DNA from: Calothrix anomala FACHB-343
GTDB taxonomy: Bacteria; Cyanobacteriota; Cyanobacteriia; Cyanobacteriales; Nostocaceae
Assembly: GCF_014696435.1 (NCBI RefSeq)
Contig: NZ_JACJQG010000027.1
Span: 1 to 64,000, forward strand
Length of the DNA: 64,000 nucleotides
Direction of reading: 5' to 3'
How positions within the stretch are numbered: position 1 is the stretch's first letter; each line of letters starts with the position of its first letter. The translations under genes were made by a program, and so were the position numbers. Below, one piece after another: positions 43,616 to 52,815 of this stretch. Below the pieces are notes generated by a model. The model did no database searches. It had not been told where the DNA came from and was given only the letters and a program-made list of their open reading frames with translations.

Positions 43616-44268
43616 GTTGTTATGCACTAAGTATTAGCACTAGTTTTTTGGTGCCATAAAGTTAACTTATTTTTTCCGAATTTCAGTTTTTTGATACAAA
43701 AAATTAAATTTTTCTTATTTATCGGCTAGTCGCTAATGTTACCATCGACAAAACATGAGCGCTAGTTTAAAACTGTTAAGCAGACAGAAGTAAATTCGCT
43801 AAATAACTTCAGGGAAAATCATAAATCAATCTAGATGATTCCATCGGGACGCAGTAATTTTGCGGCTACAAGTCTCAAAATAAATACTTTTTGCTTTTCA
43901 TATATAAGCTGGGGGGTTAGACCCTTTTTATAGCTTCTGTCCTCTAGCTTCTGGCTTTCTGTGGTCAACATATCTAGATAGCAATTAGTTTTATTGACAG
44001 TAATCAGCTTTAGTTATGACTTAGGTTTATAGCGATAGTTAAATTTACATTATGTAACTGCTGCAATCTTGTATTTAATAAGATCCTTCTCATACACTAT
44101 ATAAGTGCTTTTTCAGCATAAAATATATACTTGTATATACTGATAGCGTATATGATAGGTAATAATTTTGACGAGAATTCCTATCTCAGGTATGTTCTCA
44201 CACAGAATTAATCGATACAAGCATATTTGTAGCTACTTAGTAAGTAGAACAAGGGAGGAAAGTAAAAA
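43616..44268. other. Long AT-rich intergenic region, nothing recognised
   Basis: Between divergent envelope genes lies 650 bp of AT-rich DNA. It includes the palindromic AAGCTGGGGGGTTAGACCC segment (43908) but no frame with a ribosome binding site, no tandem repeat and no recognisable RNA. GAACAAGGGAGGAAAGT at 44247 is the ribosome binding site of the next gene. Confidence 0.55.
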
Positions 44269-45174
44269 ATGAAACTACAAGATTTTTTAGGAACGCAAGA
44301 GAAATGGAACTTTGAAGCGATCGCAGACGATATAGATCTCACTCGTCAAATTCAGGTACTGTTAATAGGCTTGGATTTATTAGAACCACCAGCCGATGGT
44401 AAATTTGGGCCAGTTTCTGCGGCGGCGCTAAGAGAATTTCAGGAATTAACTAAGTCGGGAGAAAAAGATTATTTAGGCTCAGTCACAGCCAAAAATTTAA
44501 TCGAAACTAAACCAGGAGATTTACCGCAACCTCCCTTAAAACTTAGCAGCAACATTGCCAGCAGAATTATCAAATATTTGCAGATTCAAAACTATCAAAT
44601 ATTCACTGGCGCTAAACAATACAACATTGTTTATATCGAAGGAATGAATGAAGATTGGACTCTCAATAGCGATACACCCAATCAATTCAACGACCGTCGA
44701 ATTGTGATTGAAATTGTCGAAGGTGTTCCCAAAATTGTCAACCACTGGCAAGCCACTACCGAGCCAGGTAGCTATTATACATACAATCCCATGAATCCGA
44801 AAGGTGCTGCCAGAATTAAGTTTGGACAGTATAAAGCTTGGGCGGTTGGCTTTCATGGTAATGCAGATCGTCACGAAGCTTTAATTCAAGTTGCACCAAT
44901 TACCGTTCACCGCGATTTCGACAAAAACTTTAAACGTACCAACGATAAAGTAGACACAGGACTGTTTGCAGTTAATCAACATTGGGGCTATGATGCACCA
45001 GTCAACGATATCAAAAACGCCAGTGCAGGTTGTTTAGTCGGACGTAGGCGAGACGGACATCGCGAATTTATGGCAATCATTAAACAAGACCGTCGCTATC
45101 TAGCTAATAAAGACTATGTCTTCTATACTAGTATTATTCCTGGGGATGATTTAGTGAAAACTGTTCCTGGGTGA
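44269..45174 (+). CDS. Peptidoglycan-binding protein with possible L,D-transpeptidase-like domain
   Basis: The 301-residue protein starts with a PG_binding_1-like domain (about 25-82: IQVLLIGLDLLEPPADGKFG and AALREFQEL). The C-terminal 180 residues include HWQATTEPGSYYTYN, a possible catalytic area VGFHGNADRHEALIQ, VNQHWGYDAP and NASAGCLVGRRRDGHREFM, where His..SAGC resembles the H..S.GC pattern of YkuD enzymes. This is a weak resemblance. No signal peptide is seen. The ribosome binding site GGGAGGAAAG is strong. Confidence 0.65.
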   Translation: MKLQDFLGTQEKWNFEAIADDIDLTRQIQVLLIGLDLLEPPADGKFGPVSAAALREFQELTKSGEKDYLGSVTAKNLIETKPGDLPQPPLKLSSNIASRIIKYLQIQNYQIFTGAKQYNIVYIEGMNEDWTLNSDTPNQFNDRRIVIEIVEGVPKIVNHWQATTEPGSYYTYNPMNPKGAARIKFGQYKAWAVGFHGNADRHEALIQVAPITVHRDFDKNFKRTNDKVDTGLFAVNQHWGYDAPVNDIKNASAGCLVGRRRDGHREFMAIIKQDRRYLANKDYVFYTSIIPGDDLVKTVPG

Positions 45175-45214
45175 AATTAAATTAATTTTGCCCAAATTGC
45201 ATTAACAATTATTT

Positions 45215-45250
45215 AACCACCTCAATCCTGTGAACTCGATTGAGGTGGTT
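45215..45250 (+). terminator. Terminator-like hairpin
   Basis: AACCACCTCAATC pairs perfectly over 13 bp with GATTGAGGTGGTT around a ten-base loop, 40 bp past the stop codon. The downstream tail TATTAG is not a T-run, so termination strength is uncertain. Confidence 0.75.
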
Positions 45251-45615
45251 ATTAGTCATTAGTCAATAGTCATTAGTCAATAGTCATTGGTAAGGGTTGA
45301 TAGTTAGTCAATCACGAGAAAATCTCACAACCAAATATGAAAATCTTTTTCTCCTAGCCCCTAACCCCTATTTTCAAGCTATTTTGCATTTCTTCCCATA
45401 GTTGTGTTTAATTCTACTGACTTACTTAGTACAACATTTCATTAATTCCTAGCTGATTTCCGCGTACCTACCCTGTGGGAACGCCTAACGGCAAATGCGC
45501 TTACCTCTGCGCCCCTTTGCGTTTAAATTTCAACTCTCAATGAATCACGATTATATGCAAAGCTGTACTGAGAATATATTTTTGTAAAACTAACGGAACG
45601 CCCATTAAACTAACC
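45251..45615. other. Intergenic region with STRR and dispersed repeat
   Basis: TAGTCAT/AGTCAAT heptamers (45253-45291), CTAGCCCCTAACCCC (45355) and an inverted relative of the GCAGAGGCGCAGAGG family (45500-45527, CCTCTGCGCCCCTTTGCGTT) lie here. No gene was seen. Confidence 0.7.
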
Positions 45616-46296
45616 TCATCCTCCTAAATCTCTCAGTAATGCTTCTACTCTAGCGACACCATCAAAATCATTGCGTCGCTGGTATAAGTCACGGGCTTTA
45701 TTGAGGACGTTTACAGCTTGTTTAGCTTGTCGTCTTTGCTTATACATTGAACCCATTAACTCATAAGTTTGGGCATTATTCCGATCTAAATTAATTGCTT
45801 GTTCATAAGCCCAGTTAGCTGCTTCGTAGTCACCCAAACGCGCTTGGGTGACAGCTAATCCTAAATAAGCATTCACATTATTGCGATTTAGTTGAATCGC
45901 ACGCCGATAAGCTTCTTTTGCTCCGGCTGTATCGCCCATATTACCTTTAATGTAACCGACAGCGTAGTAAAAATCGCCGTTGTTAGGACTAATAGCCAAT
46001 GCTCGACGGTAAGCGGCTAATGCTGCGGGAAAATTTCCTTGTTGGGCATATAAATAGCCAATACCTGAATGAATTTTTGCGTTCTTAGGTTCGAGAGTTG
46101 CGGCTTGTTGGTAAACGGAGATTGCTCCATTATAATCACCAGCATCAACTAATCTGCGCCCCTCTTCTAGCATTTGCTTTACTTCGGGAGTTCTCGCTTG
46201 TGCGAACAAAACTTGAGCTTGAGCTGCTGGCGATATAGTTGCAGCAAAACTACCTAATAACAAAATGCTTACTATAAATGTAATCGGTTTGTACAC
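45616..46296 (-). CDS. Exported TPR protein
   Basis: The GTG start at 46296 is preceded by AGGAAAT at six bases. The 226-residue product has a signal peptide (ITFIVSILLLGSFAATISPA, cleavage after AQA) followed by about five TPRs (AISVYQQAATLEPKNAKIHS, AALAAYRRALAISPNNGDFY and so on). It would be a periplasmic or lumenal scaffold. No partner is evident. Confidence 0.85.
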   Translation of the reverse strand: MYKPITFIVSILLLGSFAATISPAAQAQVLFAQARTPEVKQMLEEGRRLVDAGDYNGAISVYQQAATLEPKNAKIHSGIGYLYAQQGNFPAALAAYRRALAISPNNGDFYYAVGYIKGNMGDTAGAKEAYRRAIQLNRNNVNAYLGLAVTQARLGDYEAANWAYEQAINLDRNNAQTYELMGSMYKQRRQAKQAVNVLNKARDLYQRRNDFDGVARVEALLRDLGG

Positions 46297-46842
46297 AGTA
46301 AATTTCCTGAGTTTCTAGGGAACTTTTTTCTTGTACATTAAAACAGAAATATTGAGTTTTGCAAACTGTATTTATTCTGGTTTATAAAATTTTAATAATG
46401 TTTTATCTACATTGTCAGTACTGATGGAGAAAAATCAGAGTTTTTACGTAATTGTTCAGCAAGACATAGTCAATCGAAGGTATATTCCACAGTATTGTTA
46501 AAGGACAGTCTTTGAGTCCAGCAATCCTGTTAAATTTATACTATGATTATCATCATTCATCCTTGATGAAATCAAATATTTATACAGTTACAAAGTTAAA
46601 TATTAGACATTATAAAACTCACTCAAATCATCTCTTGAAGAGGGATATTATATTGATGATGACAGCAATTAGGAGCGATTGTCAGCCAATTTAGTCTCGG
46701 AATGCAAAAGGTTTTACATGTAATCAATATTCTGGAGTATGTGTTGATTATTTTCATATTTTCCAGGAAATTGGCAACACACTTAGTAATAAATAACAAC
46801 TGAGCCAAAGCTGTACGATATAACGCTTGGTGAATGAGGCAA
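46297..46842. other. AT-rich intergenic region, no supported gene
   Basis: Open frames at 46512-46694 (+) and 46623-46868 (-) are short, lack ribosome binding sites and protein-like composition, and overlap each other. Nothing else was recognised. Confidence 0.55.
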
Positions 46843-47706
46843 CTATTGTGAATCAGAATCAAGCACAATAGAGAGAGCTAATTGATAGATTTGCCGCCGG
46901 GGTAGGGAAGTAAACTTGGCTAATTGACGGCTAGCTTGCGATCGCGAAATTCCCTGACGCATAATTTGTTCTAATTCAGCTTTGAGTTCGGCTTCTGTTA
47001 GTTGGGGTTGACTAGCTGGCATTCCCGCTACCACTAGAGTATATTCTCCTTGGGGTTCGCGCTGGCTGTAATGACTGATGGCTTCGGCAATTGTTCCCCG
47101 CCAAAATTCCTCGTAAAATTTGGTTAGTTCTCTAGCTAAAACAATTTGGCGATCGCTTCCTAAGCTTTCTCCTAAGTCTTGTAAAGTATCGCGTAATCGG
47201 TGGGGCGATTCGTAGAAAATTAAAGTGCGAGATTCTGTCTGCAGAGATTCTAAATATTCTCGCCGTTGTTGCGTCTTGGCGGCAAGAAAACCTTCAAACA
47301 CAAATCGATCCGTTGGTAACCCAGAAGCACTTAAAGCCGCAATTGCAGCACTCGCACCGGGAATGGGTACCACTGTTATCCCCGCTTCCACACATGCTTT
47401 CACCAATTCATAACCCGGATCGGAAATTCCTGGCATACCTGCATCGCTAACCAAGGCAATGGCCTTACCATTAGTTAAATGCTCTAACAATTCCGGGATG
47501 CGGCTACTACGGTTATGTTCGTGATAACTAATTTGCCCAGTCTGAATTTGAAAATGTTGTAATAGTTTCCCTGTATGGCGCGTATCCTCCGCCGCAATCA
47601 AATCCACATTTTGCAAAATCCGCACCGCCCGAAAAGTGATATCTTCGAGATTGCCAATTGGTGTACCGACAACGTAAAGTGTTCCTGGTTTGGGATCGGT
47701 TTGCAT
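46843..47706 (-). CDS. rsmI: 16S rRNA 2'-O-ribose C1402 methyltransferase RsmI
   Basis: The 287-residue protein has the tetrapyrrole-methylase-like fold of RsmI: LYVVGTPIGNLEDITFRAV near residue 10, AAEDTRHTGKLLQHF, ALVSDAGMPGISDPGYELV near 86, and IFYESPHRLRDTL near 165. RsmI methylates the 2'-O of C1402 in the 30S decoding centre using SAM. It is divergent from the PfkB kinase gene, 71 bp apart. Confidence 0.96.
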   Translation of the reverse strand: MQTDPKPGTLYVVGTPIGNLEDITFRAVRILQNVDLIAAEDTRHTGKLLQHFQIQTGQISYHEHNRSSRIPELLEHLTNGKAIALVSDAGMPGISDPGYELVKACVEAGITVVPIPGASAAIAALSASGLPTDRFVFEGFLAAKTQQRREYLESLQTESRTLIFYESPHRLRDTLQDLGESLGSDRQIVLARELTKFYEEFWRGTIAEAISHYSQREPQGEYTLVVAGMPASQPQLTEAELKAELEQIMRQGISRSQASRQLAKFTSLPRRQIYQLALSIVLDSDSQ

Positions 47707-47744
47707 GAGAGACTAGGGGCTAAGGGCTAGGGAAGAAATAACAA

Positions 47745-47775
47745 TTGTACAGACGCGATTCATCGCGTCTCTGAC
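47745..47775. repeat. Dispersed hairpin repeat GTACAGACGCGAT
   Basis: TGTACAGACGCGATTCATCG and CGTCTCTGAC form a short palindrome (GACGCGAT/ATCGCGTC). The same repeat occurs at 58973-59005 and, degraded, near 21737. Confidence 0.85.
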
Positions 47776-47777
47776 TA

Positions 47778-48638
47778 ATGACAACTGACAATTATGGTTT
47801 ATTTGTAGGTTTAGTTACCTTAGATTTAATTTATTTAGCTGAATCTGCTCCCCAAAATAATCAAAAGCTGGTAGCTATTGACTATACTGTAGCAGCAGGA
47901 GGCCCGGCAACAAATGCGGCGGTGACTTTTAGCTATTTAGGAAACCAGGCTAAAGTTTTGGGTGTGGTAGGTTCGCATCCAATGACGCAACTAATTCGTA
48001 CAGATTTAGATAATTATCAGGTAGCGATCGCGGATCTTCAACCTGACGCGACAACCTCTGTACCAGTATCTTCGATTATTGTCACCGAATCTACAGGCGA
48101 TCGCGCTGTAGTTTCCATTAATGCGGTAAAAACTCAAGCCAGTATTTCCGCCTTACCGTCAGATATTTTGCAAAATATTGATATATTGCTGATTGATGGA
48201 CATCAAATGGCAGTTAGTATTGCATTAGCGCAAATGGCTAAATCTCAGAATATCCCTATCGTCATCGATGGCGGGAGTTGGAAAGCTGGGTTTGAGGAAG
48301 TTTTACCTTTTGTCGATTACGCTATTTGTTCGAGTAATTTTCATCCTCCTAACACTCACTCTACAACAGAAGTTTTTGCTTACCTGAGTGATTTTGCCAT
48401 TCCCCACATCGCCATCACTCACGGAGAACAGCCAATTGAATATATAAGTTGTGGTAATAGAGGTGTAGTAGATGTGCCGCAGATATTAGTAGTTGATACA
48501 CTAGGGGCTGGAGATATTTTTCACGGGGCATTCTGCCATTATATTTTACAGGAAACTTTTACCGATGCTCTGGCGCAAGCCGCAAACGTGGCTGCTAAAG
48601 CTTGCCAATTTTTTGGTACTCGTCGGTGGATGGATTAG
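47778..48638 (+). CDS. PfkB-family carbohydrate kinase
   Basis: The 286-residue protein starts with GLFVGLVTLDLIYLAESAP, has VAAGGPATNAAVTFSYLGN near residue 36 (the N-terminal PfkB signature) and VVDTLGAGDIFHGAF near 240, whose Asp is the catalytic base. It phosphorylates a sugar or related substrate with ATP; the particular substrate cannot be told. It lies 67 bp upstream of cysQ in the same direction. Confidence 0.9.
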   Translation: MTTDNYGLFVGLVTLDLIYLAESAPQNNQKLVAIDYTVAAGGPATNAAVTFSYLGNQAKVLGVVGSHPMTQLIRTDLDNYQVAIADLQPDATTSVPVSSIIVTESTGDRAVVSINAVKTQASISALPSDILQNIDILLIDGHQMAVSIALAQMAKSQNIPIVIDGGSWKAGFEEVLPFVDYAICSSNFHPPNTHSTTEVFAYLSDFAIPHIAITHGEQPIEYISCGNRGVVDVPQILVVDTLGAGDIFHGAFCHYILQETFTDALAQAANVAAKACQFFGTRRWMD

Positions 48639-48705
48639 GGGCTAGAAAATAGAGATGTTTTGATAATTGGCTGATTAAAGAGTTAACTTAGACAAGGCAT
48701 AATTC

Positions 48706-49584
48706 ATGAAAGATTTATCAGAAATATTAGCGATCGCGCGTCAAGTAGGATGGGGTGCAGCAGATATACTCAAGTCTTATTATCATGGCACAATTAAAGA
48801 CGCTAATTTAGCAGTTCAATATAAACAAAATGAGCCTGTTACGGCTGCTGATATCGCTACTAGTCAATATATTTTAGAAAAATTACAAGCAGCTTTAGGT
48901 AATGAAGATTTCGCCTATATTAGCGAAGAAACTTATAAAGCACAACAAATTAAAAGTAATTCTACATGGGTATGGATTATCGATCCGTTAGATGGCACAA
49001 GAGATTTTATTGAAAAAACAGGCGAGTATGCAATTCACATTGCTTTAGTTAAAGAAAGACGCCCAGTACTAGCAGTTGTTGTTATTCCTGAAGCACAAAA
49101 ATTATACTTTGCTACTGCGGGTGGGGGTACATTTGTGGAAACAAGTAATGGTGCTATTCCCTTACGAATGTCTTTAGAAGGTAACAAAAAATCTTTAGAA
49201 GATTTAACTTTAGTTGTGAGTCGTTCCCACCGCAACCCAAAATTAAATTACTTACTAGAAAATCTTCCTTGTAAAAATCAAAAAGCTATTGGTAGTATAG
49301 GTTGTAAAATTGCCGCTATTGTTGAGCAACAAGCAGATATTTATATTTCTCTTTCTGGTAAATCTGCGCCTAAAGATTGGGATATCGCCGCACCAGAATT
49401 AATCTTAGCCGAAGCTGGCGGACAGTTTACCCATTTTGATGGCTCGCCATTACAGTACAATACCGATGATATTAATCAATGGGGTGGTTTATTGGCGAGT
49501 AATGGTCAATATCATCACTTACTTTGTACAGAAGCAGAAGCTATTTTATCGCAATTTTCTGAGTCAGAGTTTGATGGTAAATAA
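48706..49584 (+). CDS. cysQ: 3'(2'),5'-bisphosphate nucleotidase CysQ
   Basis: The 292-residue protein has the metal-dependent phosphatase signatures of the inositol monophosphatase superfamily: EPVTAADIATSQY near residue 45, ISEET near 87 and WIIDPLDGTRDFIEKTGEYA near 97, plus KDWDIAAPELILAEAGG near 220. The FI.KTGEYA and WDIAAP contexts favour CysQ, which hydrolyses PAP during sulfate assimilation, over an inositol phosphatase. It probably forms an operon with the PfkB kinase. Confidence 0.88.
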   Translation: MKDLSEILAIARQVGWGAADILKSYYHGTIKDANLAVQYKQNEPVTAADIATSQYILEKLQAALGNEDFAYISEETYKAQQIKSNSTWVWIIDPLDGTRDFIEKTGEYAIHIALVKERRPVLAVVVIPEAQKLYFATAGGGTFVETSNGAIPLRMSLEGNKKSLEDLTLVVSRSHRNPKLNYLLENLPCKNQKAIGSIGCKIAAIVEQQADIYISLSGKSAPKDWDIAAPELILAEAGGQFTHFDGSPLQYNTDDINQWGGLLASNGQYHHLLCTEAEAILSQFSESEFDGK

Positions 49585-49763
49585 GATTTTGCGGATAAAT
49601 TACGGCGATCGCCAGCTGATTTTGCAGTCGCAGTAGAATGCAATTGATCTTTTACGCTTGTTCAAAAAACCAGCAATTGTGTAATAATAGAGTAGGCTTA
49701 CAAATATGCATGTCATCAACTAACCTTCGTTGCTGACCTTCAAGTATATTGAGTTAGAAATCA

Positions 49764-49802
49764 GACTCCGTAGGAGTCAATTTTGAAATGCTGTGCTATA
49801 AT
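49764..49802 (+). promoter_or_regulatory. Palindrome and extended -10 promoter upstream of rbp
   Basis: GACTCC-GTA-GGAGTC is a perfect 6-bp hairpin (49764-49778), followed by TGCTATAAT (49794-49802), an extended -10 sequence. Transcripts from it would have a leader of about 95 nt before rbp, as is common for cold-regulated rbp genes. 49585-49763 shows no gene. Confidence 0.5.
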
Positions 49803-49904
49803 AGCGGATATAAAGATTATTTTCGGTTGAGTTATTCGTTTTGATTTCTCTAAAGCGTCTCTCCGAATCTAACTCTCTACAATTTCTGAATTCGGAGACA
49901 GAGC

Positions 49905-50207
49905 ATGTCAATTTATGTTGGGAATTTGTCCTATCAGGTTACTGAGGAAGACCTGAAGCTGGCATTTGCAGAATATGGGAAGGTTAATCGCGTTCAGTTA
50001 CCAACCGATCGGGAAACAGGCCGTCCTCGCGGATTCGCATTTGTAGAAATGGAATCGGATGCTCAAGAGCTAGCTGCCATTGAAGCACTTGACGGTGCGG
50101 AATGGATGGGAAGAGATCTCAAAGTTAACAAAGCCAAGCCACGTGAAGAAAGAAGCTCTCCTCGTGGTAGCTGGGGTAACAACAACCGTAATAATCGCCG
50201 TTACTAA
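49905..50207 (+). CDS. rbp: RNA-binding protein, RRM type
   Basis: The 100-residue protein has a single RRM with RNP2 IYVGNLS at residues 3-9 and RNP1 RGFAFVEM at 42-49, then a short Arg/Asn/Gly-rich tail (RGSWGNNNRNNRRY). It is the cyanobacterial Rbp family, single-RRM proteins often induced by cold, binding AU/U-rich RNA. The C-terminal glycine-rich part marks the Nostoc-type RbpA group. rpsU follows in the same orientation, a known pairing in this group. Confidence 0.95.
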   Translation: MSIYVGNLSYQVTEEDLKLAFAEYGKVNRVQLPTDRETGRPRGFAFVEMESDAQELAAIEALDGAEWMGRDLKVNKAKPREERSSPRGSWGNNNRNNRRY

Positions 50208-50239
50208 GTTTGGCATCAAAAACTTAAAAATCTAGAGTC

Positions 50240-50289
50240 TCCAGCAGTTAAAGCCAAAGGCTCGATGCTGCTGGAAAATTTTATTTTGT
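50240..50289 (+). terminator. Hairpin between rbp and rpsU
   Basis: TCCAGCAG pairs with CTGCTGGA (50240-50247 with 50268-50275), enclosing a smaller AGCC-AAA-GGCT hairpin, and AAAATTTTATTTTG follows. This may reduce read-through from rbp into rpsU. Confidence 0.8.
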
Positions 50290-50318
50290 CTATTCATCCA
50301 TATAGAGGAGGAATGAGA

Positions 50319-50513
50319 ATGACACAAGTCGTATTAGGAGAGAATGAAGGTATTGAATCAGCTTTACGTAGATTTAAACGGGAAGTTTCTAAAGCAGGAA
50401 TTTTCCAAGATATGCGCAAAAAACGTCATTTTGAGACGCCTTTAGAGAAAGAAAAGCGCAAAGCAGTAGCTAGACACAAGCAAAATCGTAGACAACATTC
50501 TCGCTACAGATAA
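50319..50513 (+). CDS. rpsU: Ribosomal protein S21, copy 2
   Basis: ATG 50319 ([20 protein letters not shown]) gives 64 residues, starting after GAGGAGG with an eight-base gap; ATG 50313 would add two residues. Compared with copy 1 it diverges from residue 28 ([20 protein letters not shown] against [20 protein letters not shown]) and has a longer basic tail ([11 protein letters not shown]). The operon with rbp suggests it is the conditionally expressed paralogue. Confidence 0.95.
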   Translation: MTQVVLGENEGIESALRRFKREVSKAGIFQDMRKKRHFETPLEKEKRKAVARHKQNRRQHSRYR

Positions 50514-50616
50514 GATTCCTAAAAATTTGCTCTTCGACTTAATTACCGTGTTTTACTACCATGTTTGGTAGCATTAGTCTCGGGAAGCGCAAACGCAAAT
50601 AACTAGGCAGACATCC

Positions 50617-50674
50617 ATACATAACTATTGTAGTAGTAGCACTGTTTTAGCTTTCAGTGCTACTACAAATGTAT
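50617..50674. terminator. Large hairpin downstream of rpsU copy 2
   Basis: GTAGTAGCACTG (50633-50644) pairs perfectly with CAGTGCTACTAC (50655-50666), and CATACAT/ATGTATG extends the stem outward past a bulge. No T-run follows. It could end the rbp-rpsU transcript or be a processed RNA; the rest of 50514-50828 shows no gene. Confidence 0.7.
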
Positions 50675-50828
50675 GTAATCATAGATTATTGGCAGTATAG
50701 ATATTTTTGTCCGATTCATAGATTTTTGTTTGTGGAACTTATAGCTTAGTAGATATATCTTGTTTGTATACTGACAAATATTGTAGTTAGTTGCATAACG
50801 CAATCTCTGATTCTGGATTTTCAGACAA

Positions 50829-51563
50829 ATGTTGCGCCTTTATCATTTATTAATTGCTGCTATCTTAGTGGCACTAATCCCAGTAGGATTGAAATATGGT
50901 TCTAATTTTATTCCGAAAAATCAGACTGAGCAGCCCCCCGCAGTAGAACCATCAGCAAAGCCTAAACCCGTACCGACAGAGGGTAATATTTGGCGGAATA
51001 TTCTGGGTAACGCCTCAGCACCAACAGATTGGGAAGTTGCGCCTTGTGAAGGAAATGCGCCACTGTTATGTGTTTCAACGGAAGGCAAAGTTTTAGGTAC
51101 AGTTGAGATTGGTGTTTACCCCTTGGAAAAAAATTCAGCTTTTCAAAAGCAGCTAGAAGCAGCAGGTATTCCCGCCAAGAGTAAAATAGATTACCAAAAT
51201 CCTCAGTATCAAACCCAGCTATGGACAGCGTTAAAAGCTTGGGTGACAGATTATTATACTGCGATCGCCAAAGACCGTCAGGTAAGTTATGGAAAGGAGA
51301 CTATTTTTTCCAGCCATCCCCCACAACTAGTAACAATTGGTAAACTTCCAGGAATCCGCTACGGATTTACGGGACTTAAACGCGAGGGTGGAGTCAAAGA
51401 GCAACATATAGGTCATGTTACCTTTGATGGTAATGCATTGTATGTGATTACCAGTGCTTTCGATCCCAGTTCAGCAACAGGTAAATTTGACAAATTAGAA
51501 GATTTGGCAATTTTTCAACCATACCTTTATGCGATCGCAGCCGATATGAAGTTACCTAACTAA
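50829..51563 (+). CDS. Exported protein of unknown function (244 aa)
   Basis: The protein has an N-terminal signal or anchor (MLRLYHLLIAAILVALIPVG), a Pro-rich linker (EQPPAVEPSAKPKPVPTE) and a soluble domain with two Cys in APCEGNAPLLCVSTEG that may form a disulfide. Further blocks are VTDYYTAIAKDRQVSYG and GIRYGFTGLKREGG. No family is recognised; it is probably periplasmic. Confidence 0.72.
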   Translation: MLRLYHLLIAAILVALIPVGLKYGSNFIPKNQTEQPPAVEPSAKPKPVPTEGNIWRNILGNASAPTDWEVAPCEGNAPLLCVSTEGKVLGTVEIGVYPLEKNSAFQKQLEAAGIPAKSKIDYQNPQYQTQLWTALKAWVTDYYTAIAKDRQVSYGKETIFSSHPPQLVTIGKLPGIRYGFTGLKREGGVKEQHIGHVTFDGNALYVITSAFDPSSATGKFDKLEDLAIFQPYLYAIAADMKLPN

Positions 51564-51688
51564 TGCGGTTAGTATTTCTTGAAATAGATGCTCAAAAATC
51601 CTCCCAAACCATTGACTAATGACAGCCCTTGCCAGTTATATTTAATTACACCTACCTACTTATAGCAATCAGATTATTTGTCAGATAA

Positions 51689-51788
51689 TACCAATTTGAA
51701 AAAAGAATGCAACAGATTGTAGGGGCACTGGCACTGCCATGCCCTCTAGAATATATTCATATATCGCCAACATTATTTGAATTGTTAT
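51689..51788. repeat. Dispersed element, family E copy 5
   Basis: It begins TACCAATTTGAAAAAAGAAT, has GATTGTAGGGGCACTGGCAC and CCATGCCCTCTAGAATATAT, and ends ATTTGAATTG. This is a nearly full-length copy in the orientation opposite to 4343-4439. The rest of 51564-51879 holds no gene. Confidence 0.85.
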
Positions 51789-51879
51789 AAGTTATGGCAA
51801 CTCGCAGTTTTTGCTAATTGGTGTGAGTAATAGATAATTAAAAATATTACCCATTACTCATCACCAATTAACGCCAAAC

Positions 51880-52767
51880 TTAAATTTCAGCTATGGCTCT
51901 TTCAATCAGACGACGCGCTAGAGTTTGCGTACCAGTGTGTTCATAGTAATTGGTTGACACATCCAAAAACGCCGCTAAATAATCCAATTTGCTATCAGAA
52001 AATTCGACAAAACCTTGCAAATGGCTGACAACTTTTTGCGGTGTCAATCCATTGGATACAACAAGACCGTTCATCCAACCTTTGACAGAATCAAAGCTTT
52101 CACCAATAAAGTTCAGTTTCCCAGCAGAATTACCCCCAGGAATTGCATCTTTGATATTTTGAAAAGTTGTGTTTTGTTCTAATTCTTGTGGGCTGGTTTG
52201 ACTTAATCCAGATATAGCCTTACTGATAAAGTCAGGCCCTAATGGAATTAAACCATCAACGCAGACTAAAGCTACCAGACGGATTAAAGACTCACCACTA
52301 TACTCACCCAAAGATACGACAAAATCGCCAATGCTATCGCCAGGAATACCGTTAATTTGGCAGAAAGCTACTAATTCAGCCACTAACTTTAAGGTCAAGT
52401 CAATAGTTTGGGCTTTGTCAGGTTTGGGAGTAACACTATTTAAAAAACCCAACAAAGGAATCTTTTCACCCACCTTATTGGCTAAAGCTGCTGCGCCCAG
52501 AATTTTATCTGTATTATCAACAGTTTGATATAGCCACAAAGCTGTTTGGTAGCCTTGAGATTTATCATTAAAAAGATAAATCGCTCGTTCGCCAATTTGC
52601 TGAATTAAACCTTCGTCAGTTTCCCCTGTAACAGTCTTAATTGTGTTGACAAAACCTACAGTATTATGCCATTGACCTGGGGCGACAAAATCAAGGGCGT
52701 TCAACATATTAACAGTCAATCCACCTGTTGGTAGTTGATCCACCAACTCAAAAATCGATTTACTCAA
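51880..52767 (-). CDS. Hypothetical helical protein (295 aa)
   Basis: The TTG start at 52767 is supported by AAGGAG six bases upstream. The protein is largely helical with hydrophobic faces (LTLKLVAELVAFCQINGI, GESLIRLVALVCVDGLIPLG) and ends TLARRLIERAIAEI. No signal peptide or known domain is recognised. It is followed on the same strand, upstream, by the lipoprotein gene, with 48 bp between them, so the lipoprotein and this gene may be co-transcribed. Confidence 0.72.
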   Translation of the reverse strand: MSKSIFELVDQLPTGGLTVNMLNALDFVAPGQWHNTVGFVNTIKTVTGETDEGLIQQIGERAIYLFNDKSQGYQTALWLYQTVDNTDKILGAAALANKVGEKIPLLGFLNSVTPKPDKAQTIDLTLKLVAELVAFCQINGIPGDSIGDFVVSLGEYSGESLIRLVALVCVDGLIPLGPDFISKAISGLSQTSPQELEQNTTFQNIKDAIPGGNSAGKLNFIGESFDSVKGWMNGLVVSNGLTPQKVVSHLQGFVEFSDSKLDYLAAFLDVSTNYYEHTGTQTLARRLIERAIAEI

Positions 52768-52815
52768 AATAGTCTCCTTATTTTGGTGTAGTAAGTTTTA
52801 TTTCTGGATTACAGC

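Noticed and set aside
43890-43935. Possible riboswitch near AAGCTGGGGGGTTAGACCC
   Set aside because: Only a short hairpin can be drawn; no conserved core of a known class was seen.
46512-46694. 60-codon AT-rich frame
   Set aside because: Composition is not protein-like and there is no ribosome binding site; overlapping frame on the other strand is equally weak.
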